NCBI GenBank assembly: GCA_963924555.1
Contig: OZ004594.1
Location: forward strand, 930,001 to 994,000
Origin: Crambe crambe
Taxonomy: Eukaryota > Porifera > Demospongiae > Poecilosclerida > Crambeidae
Direction: 5' to 3'
Length of the DNA stretch: 64,000 nt
Shown: positions 46,101 to 62,903 of the stretch, one piece after another
How the letters are laid out: every line of letters starts with the position of its first letter
Numbering within the stretch: the first letter of the stretch is position 1
Notes under the pieces: generated by a model
Databases searched by the model: none
What the model was told of the DNA's origin: nothing
The model's input: the letters and a program-made list of their open reading frames with translations, nothing else
Translations under genes and position numbers: made by a program

Positions 46101-49100
46101 AATCCAGACTGATGTGGTTGGTGGATTGCTTGATAGTGTGTGTTTGTTGATGTTCCTGTTTGTGTGGATTTGATTTGTGCATGATGTATGAAATGATGTA
46201 GAAAATTATATGGTTTGGGTCTCGTGTATATATTTAAATTTGCACATTAAAATGTAGGTAAAAGTGAAGATGATTATTTGCTCTGTGTGGATGCTTGCAT
46301 GTGATGTATTGTGTGGAGCTCTCTCAGGCTCTCCCCCTTGACAACTCCTTCAGAATCTAGTTCTACAAAGGTCTTCCAGGATTAATCTGCTTTGGTACTC
46401 ACTCTCGCTCTCATAGAGAAGGGAAAACGATTGGTCCTCCACTTGTTCATACGGGAACTTGTCAAACTGTGGCGTCTGCTGTCCTGTTCGTACTTCCACA
46501 ACTCGCCGAAGGCTGAGAGAACGTTTCTGACTGTATCCAGTTCCTGTACTTATTCGCCACAGGATTTGCTGAATTGCAATGATAATAATAATAATAATAA
46601 TTTTAGCCACACCCATCTACCTATAAGACCACACCCACCAAGTTATCCTCATCCACTGTGAAGATCCTCTCTCCAGGAAGACGCAGGATTTTATTCGGAT
46701 ACTTGATCATGGAGAACTCCTGGTGTAGCTGGTCTTGAGAAGGATCGTGGTCCCGTTGAGCTGAATGTAGTTTAGAGTTTATGCAGTGAATTGTTACGGT
46801 GGATTGCAGTGATCTTGCGACATGAAATTCAGAAGACTAAACCAAAATTTACATAGCCTCCTTTCAAAGGACTTAGGCTACTGGAAAGAAGCATTGGTTT
46901 GGTGTTATGAATTTCATGTTGCAAGATTACTGCAATACACACCTTTGTTGAATAGATCCTTGACCCTTGACCTGACCTCTAAACTAGTGTAGTTATTGGA
47001 CTTTCCCTAAAGATTGCCCTGGGATAGGAATACCATAAAAGTAGCTAGGTTACCAGAATCACCACAAAGGGCATCACTAATCTGGCCTGACATTATCAAG
47101 TACACATCAGTGTGGCTAGGCTACATTCTGCCTGAGAACTTACGATCTTGAACCATCCGAAGATCTGTCCTCTCCAGTTGTGGCTTCAATCTCTGCATGT
47201 ACAAAAAGAGAATGCACAACATTTGACTCACAGTCTACAAGTGAATTACAGGAAATTAACTATGTGAAGTGTACAATCTAAAACTCACTGCTATTCTGAA
47301 TGCCTTCTGAGAGCCTCGGTGCCTTCTATTGTCGTATGTTCCACATCCAACATCATTACTGGAACTCTCCCTCCGCAAGAAGGAAGGATTTAGGGAGTGA
47401 CTTCTCTCTCGGGGTTTTGACCCATATCTTTGTGGGATGACCACTCTGAATGATGTAAACAGGAAGTAAACGGGAAGGTAAACAGGAAGTATTGCTTACT
47501 CAGCCTCCTTTTTAACCTCTCGCTCTTCTAAGGGTGTGGCAGGCTCTTCAAGGGGGGTGTGCTCATCGTCGTCATCATTATTATAAATTATTTCATCAAT
47601 GTAACTCTCCTGGTGATCATTAGGGTTACGTATGATCGTGCCTCCTATAACTCTCCATTGTGACCAGGCTGTGATACAGAGAAAAGAAGAAGAAGAAATA
47701 TAAACCAAGAAATGCAAGTTCTCTGCACAACAGTTAGTATGGCTCTTATTAACACACCTTTTGTTAGCTTTTCCACCCAATCTCTTGCCTCTGTTTCGTT
47801 CTCTGCCTGGAGGGTCATGATGTAGCTAGAGAAGAGAAGTTTAAAGGTGCTGCCTTCTTCATATTGGATGTCTTCCACAGCTGTTAAAGGGTAACTTCGC
47901 TTCACCTTTGCCTAAGAAATAGGGAGACATTAATCACAGAACTGTGGGGGGGAAAACCTTGATGATTACAATGCCCATGCCCTATATGTTCTATTGAATC
48001 AGGCTATATATACCAACAGAAGCCTCACTGGTAATTTATTATTAGCACTTGCAGGAAGTAGTGATTACATAAACACTGCAAGTGGCATTCCCCAGTTAAG
48101 TAATACAGTAGTTCTGTGGCTTGGGAACAGTAAAATATTTTCTAGCCCTATTGTCGTTAGCTATCTCTGCCTTTATGCATGATAACTGTTCTTGGATGTT
48201 GGAGTGGGAACAAAGCAGGAATTGATAATTGGAGGGGATTTTTTTAACTCCATCATCAAAGAAAGTGGTGGAAAGAAAAATGTAGGAAATGATAACAACT
48301 TGTGGCAGTTTAATAATCACATGTAGCTATAGTCCCTGCAGGTGAACTCACTTGACTGAAATGGTGCAAGTAATCCAGTGACTCATGGGTAAGTTTGAAC
48401 TTCCTCGGTCGAGGTGGTCCTGGTGTTGATTTCTCATTCCTCGCCCGCGAGGTCTTGATTAAGTTGCCTGTCTTGAGGATGCCTTTGGTTTCCTCCACAC
48501 CTAGAGGAATGGGAGATCGGGAAACTTCGCTGGTTGGTGTGACATCGTCATTAGCATAAGAAACACTCTCCTGCGCTCCCTTCAGGTGACTTGCTGCAAG
48601 TTCTTTGATGAAGGGCAACCCTCTACTTGGTTTCCGAGCAAAGGCACTTCCTGCATATGATTATTAGACAGAAATGTGAATGATTTTTCAGTGAGAAGAA
48701 AGTGCATGACCTGACTATAGGTGTTGGTGAATGGTGTCAACTGCATATGGATGAAAAATTCACTAAACTTAATAGACATGCAGAGGCACTGCATTGATAG
48801 TGTGTCCCCATGGTCACCAGCAGAGGTGGTTAAGTTTTGAACTGTAATCTAATGATGCGGCTTGAAAGATGATACTCATTTTTAGATAGTTGATAGTCTG
48901 AGAGTGTCACTATTAGCTAACATGCTTTGATGCACTGTATGCATCTGTAACTACTTCAGTGTATAACAGCAAGATGCAAAACCTAAGCTATAAACTATTG
49001 TGGCATGCCTTTGCCAGGCCCATTCATTTATCTGTGTCTCACAGTTTGGTGGAGCCTTGCAACTCTAGGGCCCTTTTTCACTTTGATGTACATTTTTGGC

Positions 49101-49364
49101 CAGAACAGCATTAAAGCCTGACATACCTGAAGGTCTTCTTCCCCTGATTTCGTTCAAAAAGGGCAGAGCAGGCCTGTGGCCTTTGATTGGTGATCTTGTC
49201 CTCTCACTGCTTGCATCTGCAGGGCCGTCAATTTCTGATTCTCGAACTCGCTGCAAGGATGGATCCACTATCTTTTCGTTGCTACTCTTTCGAACTGCTG
49301 GTAAGTCCGTGGACTCGTCTCCTTTGATTTCTGGCATCTCGATGTCCACCTCTTTAGATGCCAT
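40701..49364 (-). CDS. Phosphoinositide phospholipase C with additional N-terminal PH domain
   Basis: The first exon at 49364 encodes [20 protein letters not shown] and a disordered tail. A PH domain follows ([57 protein letters not shown]) at about 48620-47750. A second, PLC-type PH domain begins near 46740 ([38 protein letters not shown]). EF-hand exons run to 44170. The X-box holds the catalytic [36 protein letters not shown] and [12 protein letters not shown]. The Y-box holds [36 protein letters not shown] and [19 protein letters not shown]2 domain ([26 protein letters not shown]) and a charged tail end at stop 40701-40703. All catalytic His and Glu/Asp positions are present, so PIP2 hydrolysis to IP3 and DAG is expected. 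The layout is delta/eta-like without SH2 domains. Confidence 0.8.
41941..41970. repeat. (CCCTAG)5 hexamer array
   Basis: Five perfect CCCTAG units in a PLC intron. The sequence resembles but is not the animal telomere repeat (CCCTAA), differing by one base in every unit. Confidence 0.95.
42645..42680. repeat. (A)36 run acting as the polypyrimidine tract of a PLC exon
   Basis: Read on the PLC strand this is 36 T followed by GCAG and the exon [18 protein letters not shown]. The splice acceptor therefore relies on an extremely long homopolymer, whose length may be assembly-dependent. Confidence 0.9.
43071..43122. repeat. (GA)n microsatellite in PLC intron
   Basis: About 26 GA units. Read on the PLC strand they form a CT-rich tract 10 to 15 bases upstream of a CATAATTATAG acceptor. 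A comparable (GA)n occurs at about 25126-25170 in an FBF1 intron. Confidence 0.95.
46803..46936. mobile_element. Hairpin MITE in PLC intron
   Basis: ATTGCAGTGATCTTGCGACA at 46803 pairs with the reverse complement ending at 46936 (GTTGCAAGATTACTGCAAT). There are two mismatches over the first 28 bp, with weaker pairing continuing inward through AAACCAA. Total length is 134 bp. Confidence 0.8.
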
Positions 49365-49555
49365 GATGATGTGATTGCTGTAGTTGACACAATTGAACCA
49401 GCTACGCCCTTATTCATTGATAAAACCACACTATCTTAATTAACGAACGAATAAGAGTGACGAGAAAAAAATTGAAGTTGCATCAGAAGAACGTACATGA
49501 AATATAAAGAGCCTTGTTGCAGCTGCAAACAAAACAACAAAAAAACTGAGTCACC
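49365..49555. promoter_or_regulatory. Bidirectional promoter PLC/ACO2
   Basis: 191 bp separate the PLC ATG (minus) from the ACO2 ATG (plus). The region is AT-rich with no clear TATA, NRF1 or CRE element. It is called by position only. Confidence 0.4.
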
Positions 49556-54138
<4,583 letters not shown>

Positions 54139-54475
54139 TGGTCTACTAGAACTTGTAATAATAACACTCACAATGCACTTGAGTTAGCTGTACTTTAGTA
54201 AGTGGTTTATTTGTACTTAATTATTATTGTGTGTTTATCAAATTTGGATTGATATCTCAATTTTATTCTTCTTCCAATTGGGTGCTTTTCCCCATTGGAT
54301 GCAAATATAATTATAAGGGAATAGTCACAATAGCTAGCTACTATGTGTGGACAGTTCATGGTTCAGAGTACAAAGTGCATATGGTTTCACCTTTTGCTGC
54401 TTGGGTGGACTAGAAGCTGATAAACTCAGGGGTATCGAACTCAATGATGTCTCCTGTGAATGCTGTGATACTTTC

Positions 54476-57400
54476 CTAAATATGGTCTGTCTTCATCTTC
54501 TTTCTTGGCGGCTCATTCCTTGCAGTGCAGTGGCTTTTCTTCTGTAATTGGAATAACAATATTAAGTAGTGTCTCTCCACCTCTCCTTCCATACTCACCT
54601 TCCTGGCCTTGGAGGCTATATCTGTGTGACGAGTTTTATCAAGAGCTGTGGCTAGACTCTCCCAGCTGGGAGAACCACTTTTTTCGTTAACGTCATCATC
54701 TCCTCTGAGCCAGACAGCAACCATATCTTCAGGAAATGTTTCCATTTTCTTCAGTTTGATGTAAGACAATCCAAGAGCCGTCCCCAACTTTATAACGTCC
54801 TTCTTGTCTAGATTTTCAAGCAGCTCAGTGACTTCAAAATGGTCAGCCATTCCAAGAGAACTTTGAGAGTCTATAAGGGAAGGGGAATATATGATGATTT
54901 TCATGTTTGCATAATTTAATATTTACCTTTTTCAGCTTTAGCTTCTTCATCGTGTGAGCCCAGCCACTCCACATGGTGTCGTTTAAGCTCACCACAAACA
55001 CCTGGATTCTTCTTGCAGTTCCAGATTTTCAGTCCAGATATATATTTATCATTGATCTCCGCTAGATGAAACTCCTGGGACTTAGCCCCATTTCCAACCT
55101 CGGAGTCACAGAGACATGGAAAAGCAAGAGTGTAGGAAGCATTGCTGATGTTACGCACTCGAATAGATTCATCAAGAGCTTTACAGACACTGATCCTCAC
55201 CGCTTGGCACGATCCAGCAAAGGCACATTTAAGACTGATCTCCACATGAACCTCGTAACGAGTGGAAAGATCTAAGTAAGTGATATGAACTGGGCCTGCT
55301 TTAAAGCTGATCGCATTCCTGAAGAGCTGACCAGCTTCATACAAAAACTTCCAAGGAGAAGGCCATTTGTTTTTGGTTGAAGTAAGAAAAGCAACAGAAG
55401 AAGAAAAGAGTCCCAAGGGGGCATACCCCGAGGGGAAAGCTATAACGAGACACGTTTTGGTTGGTCGCTGAATATCTTTGATGTTCTTGATATCAAGCAA
55501 AGCAGGCATGAAGTACAGGTTGAGATCAAGGTCAAGTGGGGTAAGAATCAAGAGATCTTCAAAGATCTTGGCCACAATGTGGTGGTCGTACAGACCTGGC
55601 ACATAGCCATAAGAAAACTTCTCAAGGATATCCAAGGTCACCTCACCACGCTGATGGAAGTTGATCCACTTTCCACCAGTATCGGCTCGAGGTTCTGAAC
55701 CACCTCTCAAGCTGTAGCTCTTCTTGATCAGCTCGTTTACCTTATTGAGGAGGACATTGGGATCACAGAAGATGACTTTCTCAGCACTCGAAGGGAAGTA
55801 CTGAATGAGGTTGAGACTGTCGAGATGAAGGAGAGCTGCTCTGGCTGCAGTTTCCGTGAAATGGAGAGAACGCGCGATATTTAGACAATCGTGAACGCTT
55901 ATGACCTGTTGCTGATTATCTTTCAATTGTTTTTCGATTTCCAACTCGAGGGCATAATATTGGAGGGGGATCGGTGTATGTGGAGGTGCAAGGTCTTCCA
56001 CTTCACTTCGAATGTCACCAACAACTTTCTTATCTTCTGCATTTGGTGATCGAGCATTGAGGGGGAATATGCAACCCTTCCCGTAGTAGATGATATCACT
56101 AAATAGGCTTGATTCGGACTCTGGTTCTGGATTTAAAATACCTCTAAGTACTTGATCCTTTTGTTCACGACTCTCAGGACAATCTCCTTCTTTATCGCGA
56201 TGCGTCCCAACTACTAAGATTTTAGGCCGAGGTGCTTCCTGCCCCTTCTCTACAGCGGCAGTGGAGGGAAGGGAATAGATGGTCTGGACACAGTGCTGGA
56301 AGATTTCCTTGTGGCTCATGGGAAAAGGATACGATTCACCAAGAGACTTGCCATCTTCCCCATAATATTCGATCTGCGGTTTATCATCAAGCTGATCGCA
56401 CAGCCTAAAAACAAAGATACCGAGTGTAGCATTTCGAAGGAAAGCCGTAAGAAGCTCGTGGAACTGAGGCTGCCCTCCACTGTCTATGATGTAGATCCAA
56501 GTCACTTTCAGCAATCTTCCTTTCTTGGATCGACCAATCAGCTTGATCACAGTCGTTCTGGCCACAGTGTAGTCGGTAAATGTTGAGCTACTGGCCGAAT
56601 CAAAACTTCCATGCTCTTTCGAGGCTCCATTATTCGATTTCTGCTGCACGAAAACAGCAGAAGAAGTGGAATCAACGTCAATGCTCGCGTTGATGGCATC
56701 TGCAAGAATAGTTATAAGTTCCTCAGCTCCAACGACCTCCCAGACCTGATTGTTTAGTGCTTCAGTCATGCCTAACCTCAGACAGGTGGTCATGACCCTC
56801 TTGGCTTTCTCGATGACTCCCGTACTGATTCGGAAATGTGGAAGAATGATGTCAAAGAGGAGAGATGCGAAAGAGGACTTGCCAGCACCAGCTGCCCCAA
56901 CAATTACCGCCTTAATAATGCTCGTATCAACATGCCCCTTCTCCATTGCGTTGTCATGCTATGAAAAAATGATCAGAATATAAAAGCCTGGAAATCTGAT
57001 ATTGGTTTTGCACATGATAGGAAACATATGCTATTATCGGACTCTTTAGTCTCATGCCTACAAGGACTCCAACACACGTATTCTACTCACCAATTTTATT
57101 CTAGTGGCTTCATCCAGAGGACTTGATGACATCACTCCTGCATAAATATAATCACTTTGGGTAAAGGAGGAGTGGAAACAAGGTCAAGTTTAAGGGGGAG
57201 TGGAGGGTGCTTACTAATTAGAACTAAAAGTCATCCTACCTTTGTCATCATCCATTGATGTTGCCAGTGCCTCTTTCTCTCCACCTATAGCATGAAGAGA
57301 GAATACCACAACATAATATTAACTCTGAGGGGTAAAAAGAGGTAAGTGTGAGAAAGCCACTTATGGCTCATTACCGATATCTCTATATTGCACAGGCACC

Positions 57401-59450
57401 TTAGACAGTTAATTAAGGACAAGATATCTGATTCCTGCACAAGGGATACAGTAAGTCCACTCTGGTCTGTGAGTGACTTGTTGCTGCATTTGGTTACTAG
57501 GACTCAGCTCACCAGGTTCAGTAGGAGGGTTGGTGGGTCCTTCAGTTGGAAGGACAGGCTCAGAGGGAGGTTCAGGGGGTTCAGGAGGTCTGGGGGGTCC
57601 AGGAGAAGAAGCTAATGAAGAGAGAAGAAGGACTTTGTGAATATATCCACTATAAATAACAGAAAGTCACTTATATTCTATAAAGTTCCTTTAAAGAAAG
57701 TAATAAAATTAATCATCTAGATAGCACAAGTGTTAGAGAAAGATATCACTTGTACAGAGAGAAGAGAGAATTTTTCTGAGCAGAATGGTGTTGAAATAAA
57801 GACTATAGCACTTTCCATTCAAAAGTTATGGCCTTTCAAACTTTAATTATTTTCACCTACTTTTAATTAACCACTAATTAATTTCTACAACTACTAATTA
57901 CATGCGCTACATATACTACACGTACTTATTTTAGCTTGGGGGTATTATTTACATTACACCATGTACTGCTACATCATCTAATTAGTGCCAAGTACTTATA
58001 CATCTTGATACTTACAATTCAGTTGCCTGAGGGCATTTTCTCTCTCCTTTATTTCTTCTTCATACTTATGGATGGTTTCTTTATGGCTCTGGATGGCTCT
58101 CTCATACATCTGCACATCCCCCTCCAGCTCCTTCCTCCTCTCCACAGACAGGGAGGGCTGGTCCAACTCCTCCTTGCATCTAGCAATGTCCTGCACACAT
58201 GGAACACACACTAGGTATGGACTGGGCCACATGCCACGCCCTCATCACACCACTGCTACACTCATCACTCACCTGTTCATAGTACTCTATCACCCTCTGA
58301 CTCCCTGCCTTCCTCTGTGAGGAGTGAGAGAGAGAAGGTGAGACAACCATACAACCAACACACAAAGACAGCCATCATGCACCACAAAAAAAAATCACCA
58401 CACGCACAGCATGTGAGCTACGGCCTCCAAACTTGGAGAACGTGTAGAGTGAAGTATGCTCCAGAAGGTCATGGGGGTCATGAGTCGCCAGGCCCCGCCC
58501 ATTTCCCTCGGCAGACCCGCATGGGGGTATTATGTTCTGTCGAAAATTGAGCAGGGGTCTAGCATGCAAGGCATTTGAGCTGCAGATTCCAAACATGGAG
58601 AACCTTCGTTACATGTTATGCTCAATAGTGCCATGGGGTACACGAGTCTCAAGACCCCACCCACTTCCCCCAGCAGAGGTGCACAGGGATTATGCTGAGT
58701 CAGCATTTGGGTCATAAAATTGAACAGGGGGTTTGGCCTTCCTGTGGAAATTCCAGATGAGGAGCACCCTCAAAACAGTCGGGCAAATAATACTGGAGGT
58801 AACTGCTTTAAGGTCGAGTAGTCCAGCATTCCAATAAGCAACTCCTCCCTGCAAACGAGCACCCCTCAATCTTAACAGGCTGTTGCTATGTATTATGTGC
58901 CTCCTGCTATGGGCCTAAGGTGCTTGCAGTGACTGGAGGGTCTTGCTGGAGGCACTGGACCAACACAAGCAACTATTTTCAAACAACTTACATAATTTAA
59001 ATTCTTTATCCTTTCCTCATGTTCCTTTATCTGTGAGGAAACAAACCAGTCACAGCAACTATTCTAGCACACTCAAGTAGCTAACTACACAATGGCATAG
59101 CTCTACTCTAACCTAAAGAATATTCTACACCTAAACAAATACGCAGCTAGCCTAGGCCTAGATCTCGACTAAAATCAGCAGCTGCTATAATGACACGCCA
59201 GCTGCCAGTCTTTCCGCCTAGCTAGCTGGGCGGCCCTTTTGGATTTGATAGAGCTGTCTACACATTTAAATAAGCGTAGGACATGTACACGAGCATATGC
59301 TATCATAAAAAAATATGGGCACAATCTGTTACCTTTGGAAGTCTTTCCTGGTCCATAGAAGGCAGCAAATGCTTTGTGCTCTTGATTGTCTGTTTTGGAG
59401 GAGGAATCAACCTTGGGCGTGGCGCATGGGGCGCATATGCATGGGCGCAT
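54476..59450 (-). CDS. Coiled-coil / Roc-COR GTPase / Death-domain protein
   Basis: N-terminal exons are small: MRPCICAPCATPKVDSSSKT (start 59450), IKEHEERIKNLN, RKAGSQRVIEYYEQ, and a coiled coil DIARCKEELDQPSLSVERRK...IHKYEEEIKERENALRQLN (about 58195-58018). A Pro-rich exon (GPPRPPEPPEPPSEP) and short linkers follow. The large exon (56958-54930) begins AMEKGHVDTSIIKAVIVGAA and carries G1 GAAGAGKSS (17-25 from its Met), G3 DSGGQ (155-159) and G4 THRD (248-251), then a COR-like region. The next exon holds a Death domain (FEVTELLENLDKKDVIKLGT, PSWESLATALDK). The tail PPRKKMKTDHI resembles a nuclear signal. Such Roc-COR-Death proteins are known as animal Roco relatives of DAPK1/MFHAS1. N-terminal exons are less certain than the rest. 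Confidence 0.72.
58405..58740. repeat. Diverged tandem repeat of about 165 bp, two copies
   Basis: Copy 1 (TGTGAGCTACGGCCTCCAAA, then CCCCGCCCATTTCCC and AAAATTGAGCAGGGG) is followed by copy 2 with the same order of motifs (GAGCTGCAGATTCCAAACAT, CCCCACCCACTTCCC, AAAATTGAACAGGGG). It lies in an intron of the Roco gene, between the exons at about 58275 and 59035. Confidence 0.75.
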
Positions 59451-59605
59451 AACGACTCAATACAAGCCCCACCCTTTTGGAATTTGGTGATTACTTAATG
59501 TCTTAATGACATTAATGTCACTATCAATAATTGTCTTAAGTATTGGCATATGCCCATCCTCCTCTTACTAGATCTACCTGTGGCTAACCCTGTAGTTGCT
59601 TTACT

Positions 59606-59753
<148 letters not shown>

Positions 59754-60006
59754 AAGGTGAAGCTGTGGAACACAACTTCTGGCTTTCATTTTGTCACATT
59801 TTCCAAGTCTGCTTCAATGCCTTGGCCAAAGTAGTCAGCTGCGATTCTTTCCTTTTTCCTGGGGGAAAAAGGAAGAATCGAGTCTGGCCCACGAGACTAT
59901 TCCCTGGACTGTACTTTGCTCGTCAGGCACTCTATGAAATCTTTTGTAGGTACTGTGATTCCAGGATCAGAGCAGATCAGAGCAACCATCACTAGAGATG
60001 GATTGG

Positions 60007-62903
60007 CATAGTAGTCAACTCTCACTGATCCACAGTGAGACTCATTTTTTCAGTGTCATTTCTTGCACTTTTGCTATCTCACTTTGAATGTTCTAATTGC
60101 TAGCTATGCTGAGTAAGGTTATGTAGCTAATGAGTTTTTTTCTACTGAGCCATAGTCAGTGTAGTGTAGAAGTTAGATCTACAGGTAGCTAGCTAGCTAT
60201 TTAGTTTAGCTAAGAATCAGAGTCTATAGCTACTCTGCACAAGAATGTCATCCTCTAGCATCAGTGATGAAAATAGTGATCATGAAGCTGCTCCTCCAAA
60301 GAAGAAGCCTAATAGCATTAAGAGGAGCTGCAACTTATGACAGTTTATAATCCTGAGTGGGAAAAAGAATTCCCAATCACTGTATCCAATGATAACAGGT
60401 AGCTATTGTATTCTGTGTAAGAAAAATGTTCAGTGTGACCTTGCATGTGTCAATGCTCAATAGTGGTAGCCTGCCGTGCCAGTGAAGCCAACACATAAAT
60501 AACTATGTCATGGTCCAGTGTTTGTGCTCCTAGTCCTGCAACCCACACCTATCAATCCTGGATCCAGCCCCGAGTGCTGCTTTACATCACCAATAGCTAC
60601 CCATGTAGCCACACCTCAAATAGTTAGTATGCACTTAGTTATCTAATGTGTGACCTTGAAAATGTAAGCCAAAGTGCTCCAAAAGATATCTTTGAAGTGA
60701 CACGTGCAAGGTCACAGGTGTGATTTCACAATTGGTATGCACTGAGTTATCCAATGTGTAAAATACGAGCCAATGTACTCCAAAAGATATCTTTGAAGTG
60801 ACACGTGCATGGTCACAGGTGTGATCGTAAAAGGAAATCACAGTTAGTATGCACCAATTTATCCAATGTGTGACCTTGAAACTGAAAGCAAAAATGGATG
60901 TGTCATGTATACATAGCTTTCTTTGACCGTAGCCTTAGATATCATAACTTCATTAGTTCTTATAGTTTAGTTAGCCCACAAATGTAGCATGTTCTCTCTT
61001 CTAATTACACTACTTTAGAGGAGAAACAAAGGAAAATAGACATGGCTAAGCAAGTAGGCATGGTCAAATTGCATTTTCATTTTATAATAGCTTGGGGAAA
61101 AGGGGGGGCTGCAACCCCCTCAACCCCACCCCTGGATCCAGCCCTGGCACTGTAAGATATCAATTCACAAAAAAATGGAGGCTCTGTGAACTTTGTTCAT
61201 TTCTACCTACAGTTGATTCAAGCCTCTCTGAAAAAAATTAAAGCTGAGGTTCTTCACACTAATTTTATTGTTCAGCATTAGCTATTTCTCTTTTTTACAT
61301 TTATCACTCTAAAATGTTTCCTGACTCCCAAATTGCTCGAAATTTCAAGTGTTGTAAAAAAAAGACAACTTGTATATTAAATAGAGAATAGTCTTATTTA
61401 CTCATATGAAAGAGAACCCATTCACTTTTTGTCATGATGGCTCAAGTGACAACTCTATTAAGAAAATGAATCCTACAATATTTGACATTAATAATAGCAA
61501 AACACACAGTCATGTTTATATTATAACTGGGGAAGACTGTGGGAAAGCCGAAAAAATGTTTGAAGCAATATAGATCTCAATTTTCCAAAGGATTCTATTG
61601 ATTGGATAAATGCTGTTGCTATTGGTTTGGATAATACTATAAAAGTATTGGGGGAAAATCCACATTGTTTCATAGCTATGCCATCCATCTCATCTTGCTG
61701 CTTCAAAGGGGGCTGATTCTTACAGTGCAATAACTGGATTCGATGTGGAAGATCATGCTGTTGATATTTATTATGACTTTAACAAGAGCACAAAAAGAAA
61801 AGGTGTTTTGCTTAGAGTTCCTTGATTTTGTTGGGAAGAGATTATAGCTACAATATGTCGGTACACAATGGCTCTCTTTAGAAAGATGCTGTGATAAAAC
61901 AATGTTTCTCAGCAGAAGTGATCAAGGTGCTCACTTTTGCCGACTAAACCCAGCTATCAAGATCCACTAACTGAAGTTCATGTTGTGTCATTCTACAAAT
62001 CAGCTCTTCCAATGTTTACAAAATATGCAACGTTCAGACCCACTTGCTCATAGTCTACTCAGTAACCAAATCATTAATGAAAAAAATAGCCTCTCTCGGT
62101 TCATTAAACCTGATGTCCTACATGTACAACAAACAGAATCATATTCAAGTATACTTGATAATAAAAGCAACTATTTACCACTTTCTGAAGTATATGTTGG
62201 TCTAGTAGTAGTTACCAAGTCAGTGATGAACAAACTCCTTAATGAAGGTTGAGATAAGTGAAAGCCAGTGGAAACTATGTATTCAAGGTGCTATTGCATT
62301 TTATGAATGTTCACTGAAGTATATTATCAATATGGTAGCCTTTGGGAACATGCTGTCTGGATTGATTTTTTTGAACGCAAAAATGCTAGGTGGTCTGGTA
62401 TTGAATACATTTTTCAGTGAAAAGTATAGTGACGTTTTAAAGTTTGATGAATGTTTGATTTGAATTTCAGAACTGAAATTCCAGAAAATGCATTTGAAGA
62501 GGCACTACTAAAAGAAGATGATGAGGGTAATAAGGATTATTGCATGGATATTGATCTGGTATGATATACAACAGTTAAAAAATCCTGCTGCTTTGAATAA
62601 CCGTTTTCCACTCCTATCCAACTTGTAGTACCCCACAGGCACTCAAATGCTGGAAGGAATTGAACGTGTTTTTTCTCTTGTTAACAAAAAATAAAAGGGA
62701 TGGAATTGGCTTGATGTTGAAGGTTCCCCGTCTGTTTTGGCAGTTAAGTTAGACTGTCCAGACTCCATTTATGACAGCCAATTATTACATGATGCTAAGA
62801 AGGCAACAACTATATACATAACAGAGACCATGCACAAGCAAGTAAATAACTAACACTAACATAGCCATAATATTTTTATTATTGTGGGTCAATCAGGACA
62901 ACT
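60007..62903 (+). mobile_element. Degenerate hAT-type DNA transposon with target-site duplication
   Basis: ATGGATTGG at 59998-60006 is repeated at 62904-62912, while the intact ACO2 has it once, so the 2.9 kb between is an insertion with an 8-9 bp duplication. The ends show a short inverted match (ATAGTAGTC left; ATAGTTGTC on the other strand at right). Inside, near 60247, DENSDHEAAPPKKKP and VYNPEWEKEFPITVSNDNR resemble the zinc-finger N-terminus of hAT-like transposases. At 61980-62460 QRSDPLAHSLLSNQI, SLSRFIKPDVLH, DNKSNYLPLSEVYVGL and MNKLLNEG resemble the C-terminal dimerisation part. Stops and frameshifts show it is dead. Confidence 0.7.
60627..60890. repeat. About 110-bp tandem repeat, two and a half copies
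   Basis: GTATGCACT starts units at 60627, 60735 and 60847. Shared internal motifs are CTCCAAAAGATATCTTTGAA and GTGACACGTGCA followed by GGTCACAGGTGTGAT. It lies inside the hAT insertion. Confidence 0.85.

Noticed and set aside
46941-47005. Candidate PLC exon reading [20 protein letters not shown]
   Set aside because: The upstream donor leaves phase 1, which would give an immediate stop in this exon. Skipping it restores the frame.
47256-49364. Separate PH-domain gene upstream of the PLC gene
   Set aside because: Splice phases allow one continuous frame into the PLC PH domain, and no stop or poly(A) signal was seen between them. It remains the main alternative model.
54916-56946. Treating the large Roc-COR exon as a complete single-exon gene
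   Set aside because: A CATAG acceptor precedes HDNAMEKGH, and in-phase upstream exons (SSPLDEATRIKL, GGEKEALATSMDDDK) are found, so the gene continues in both directions.
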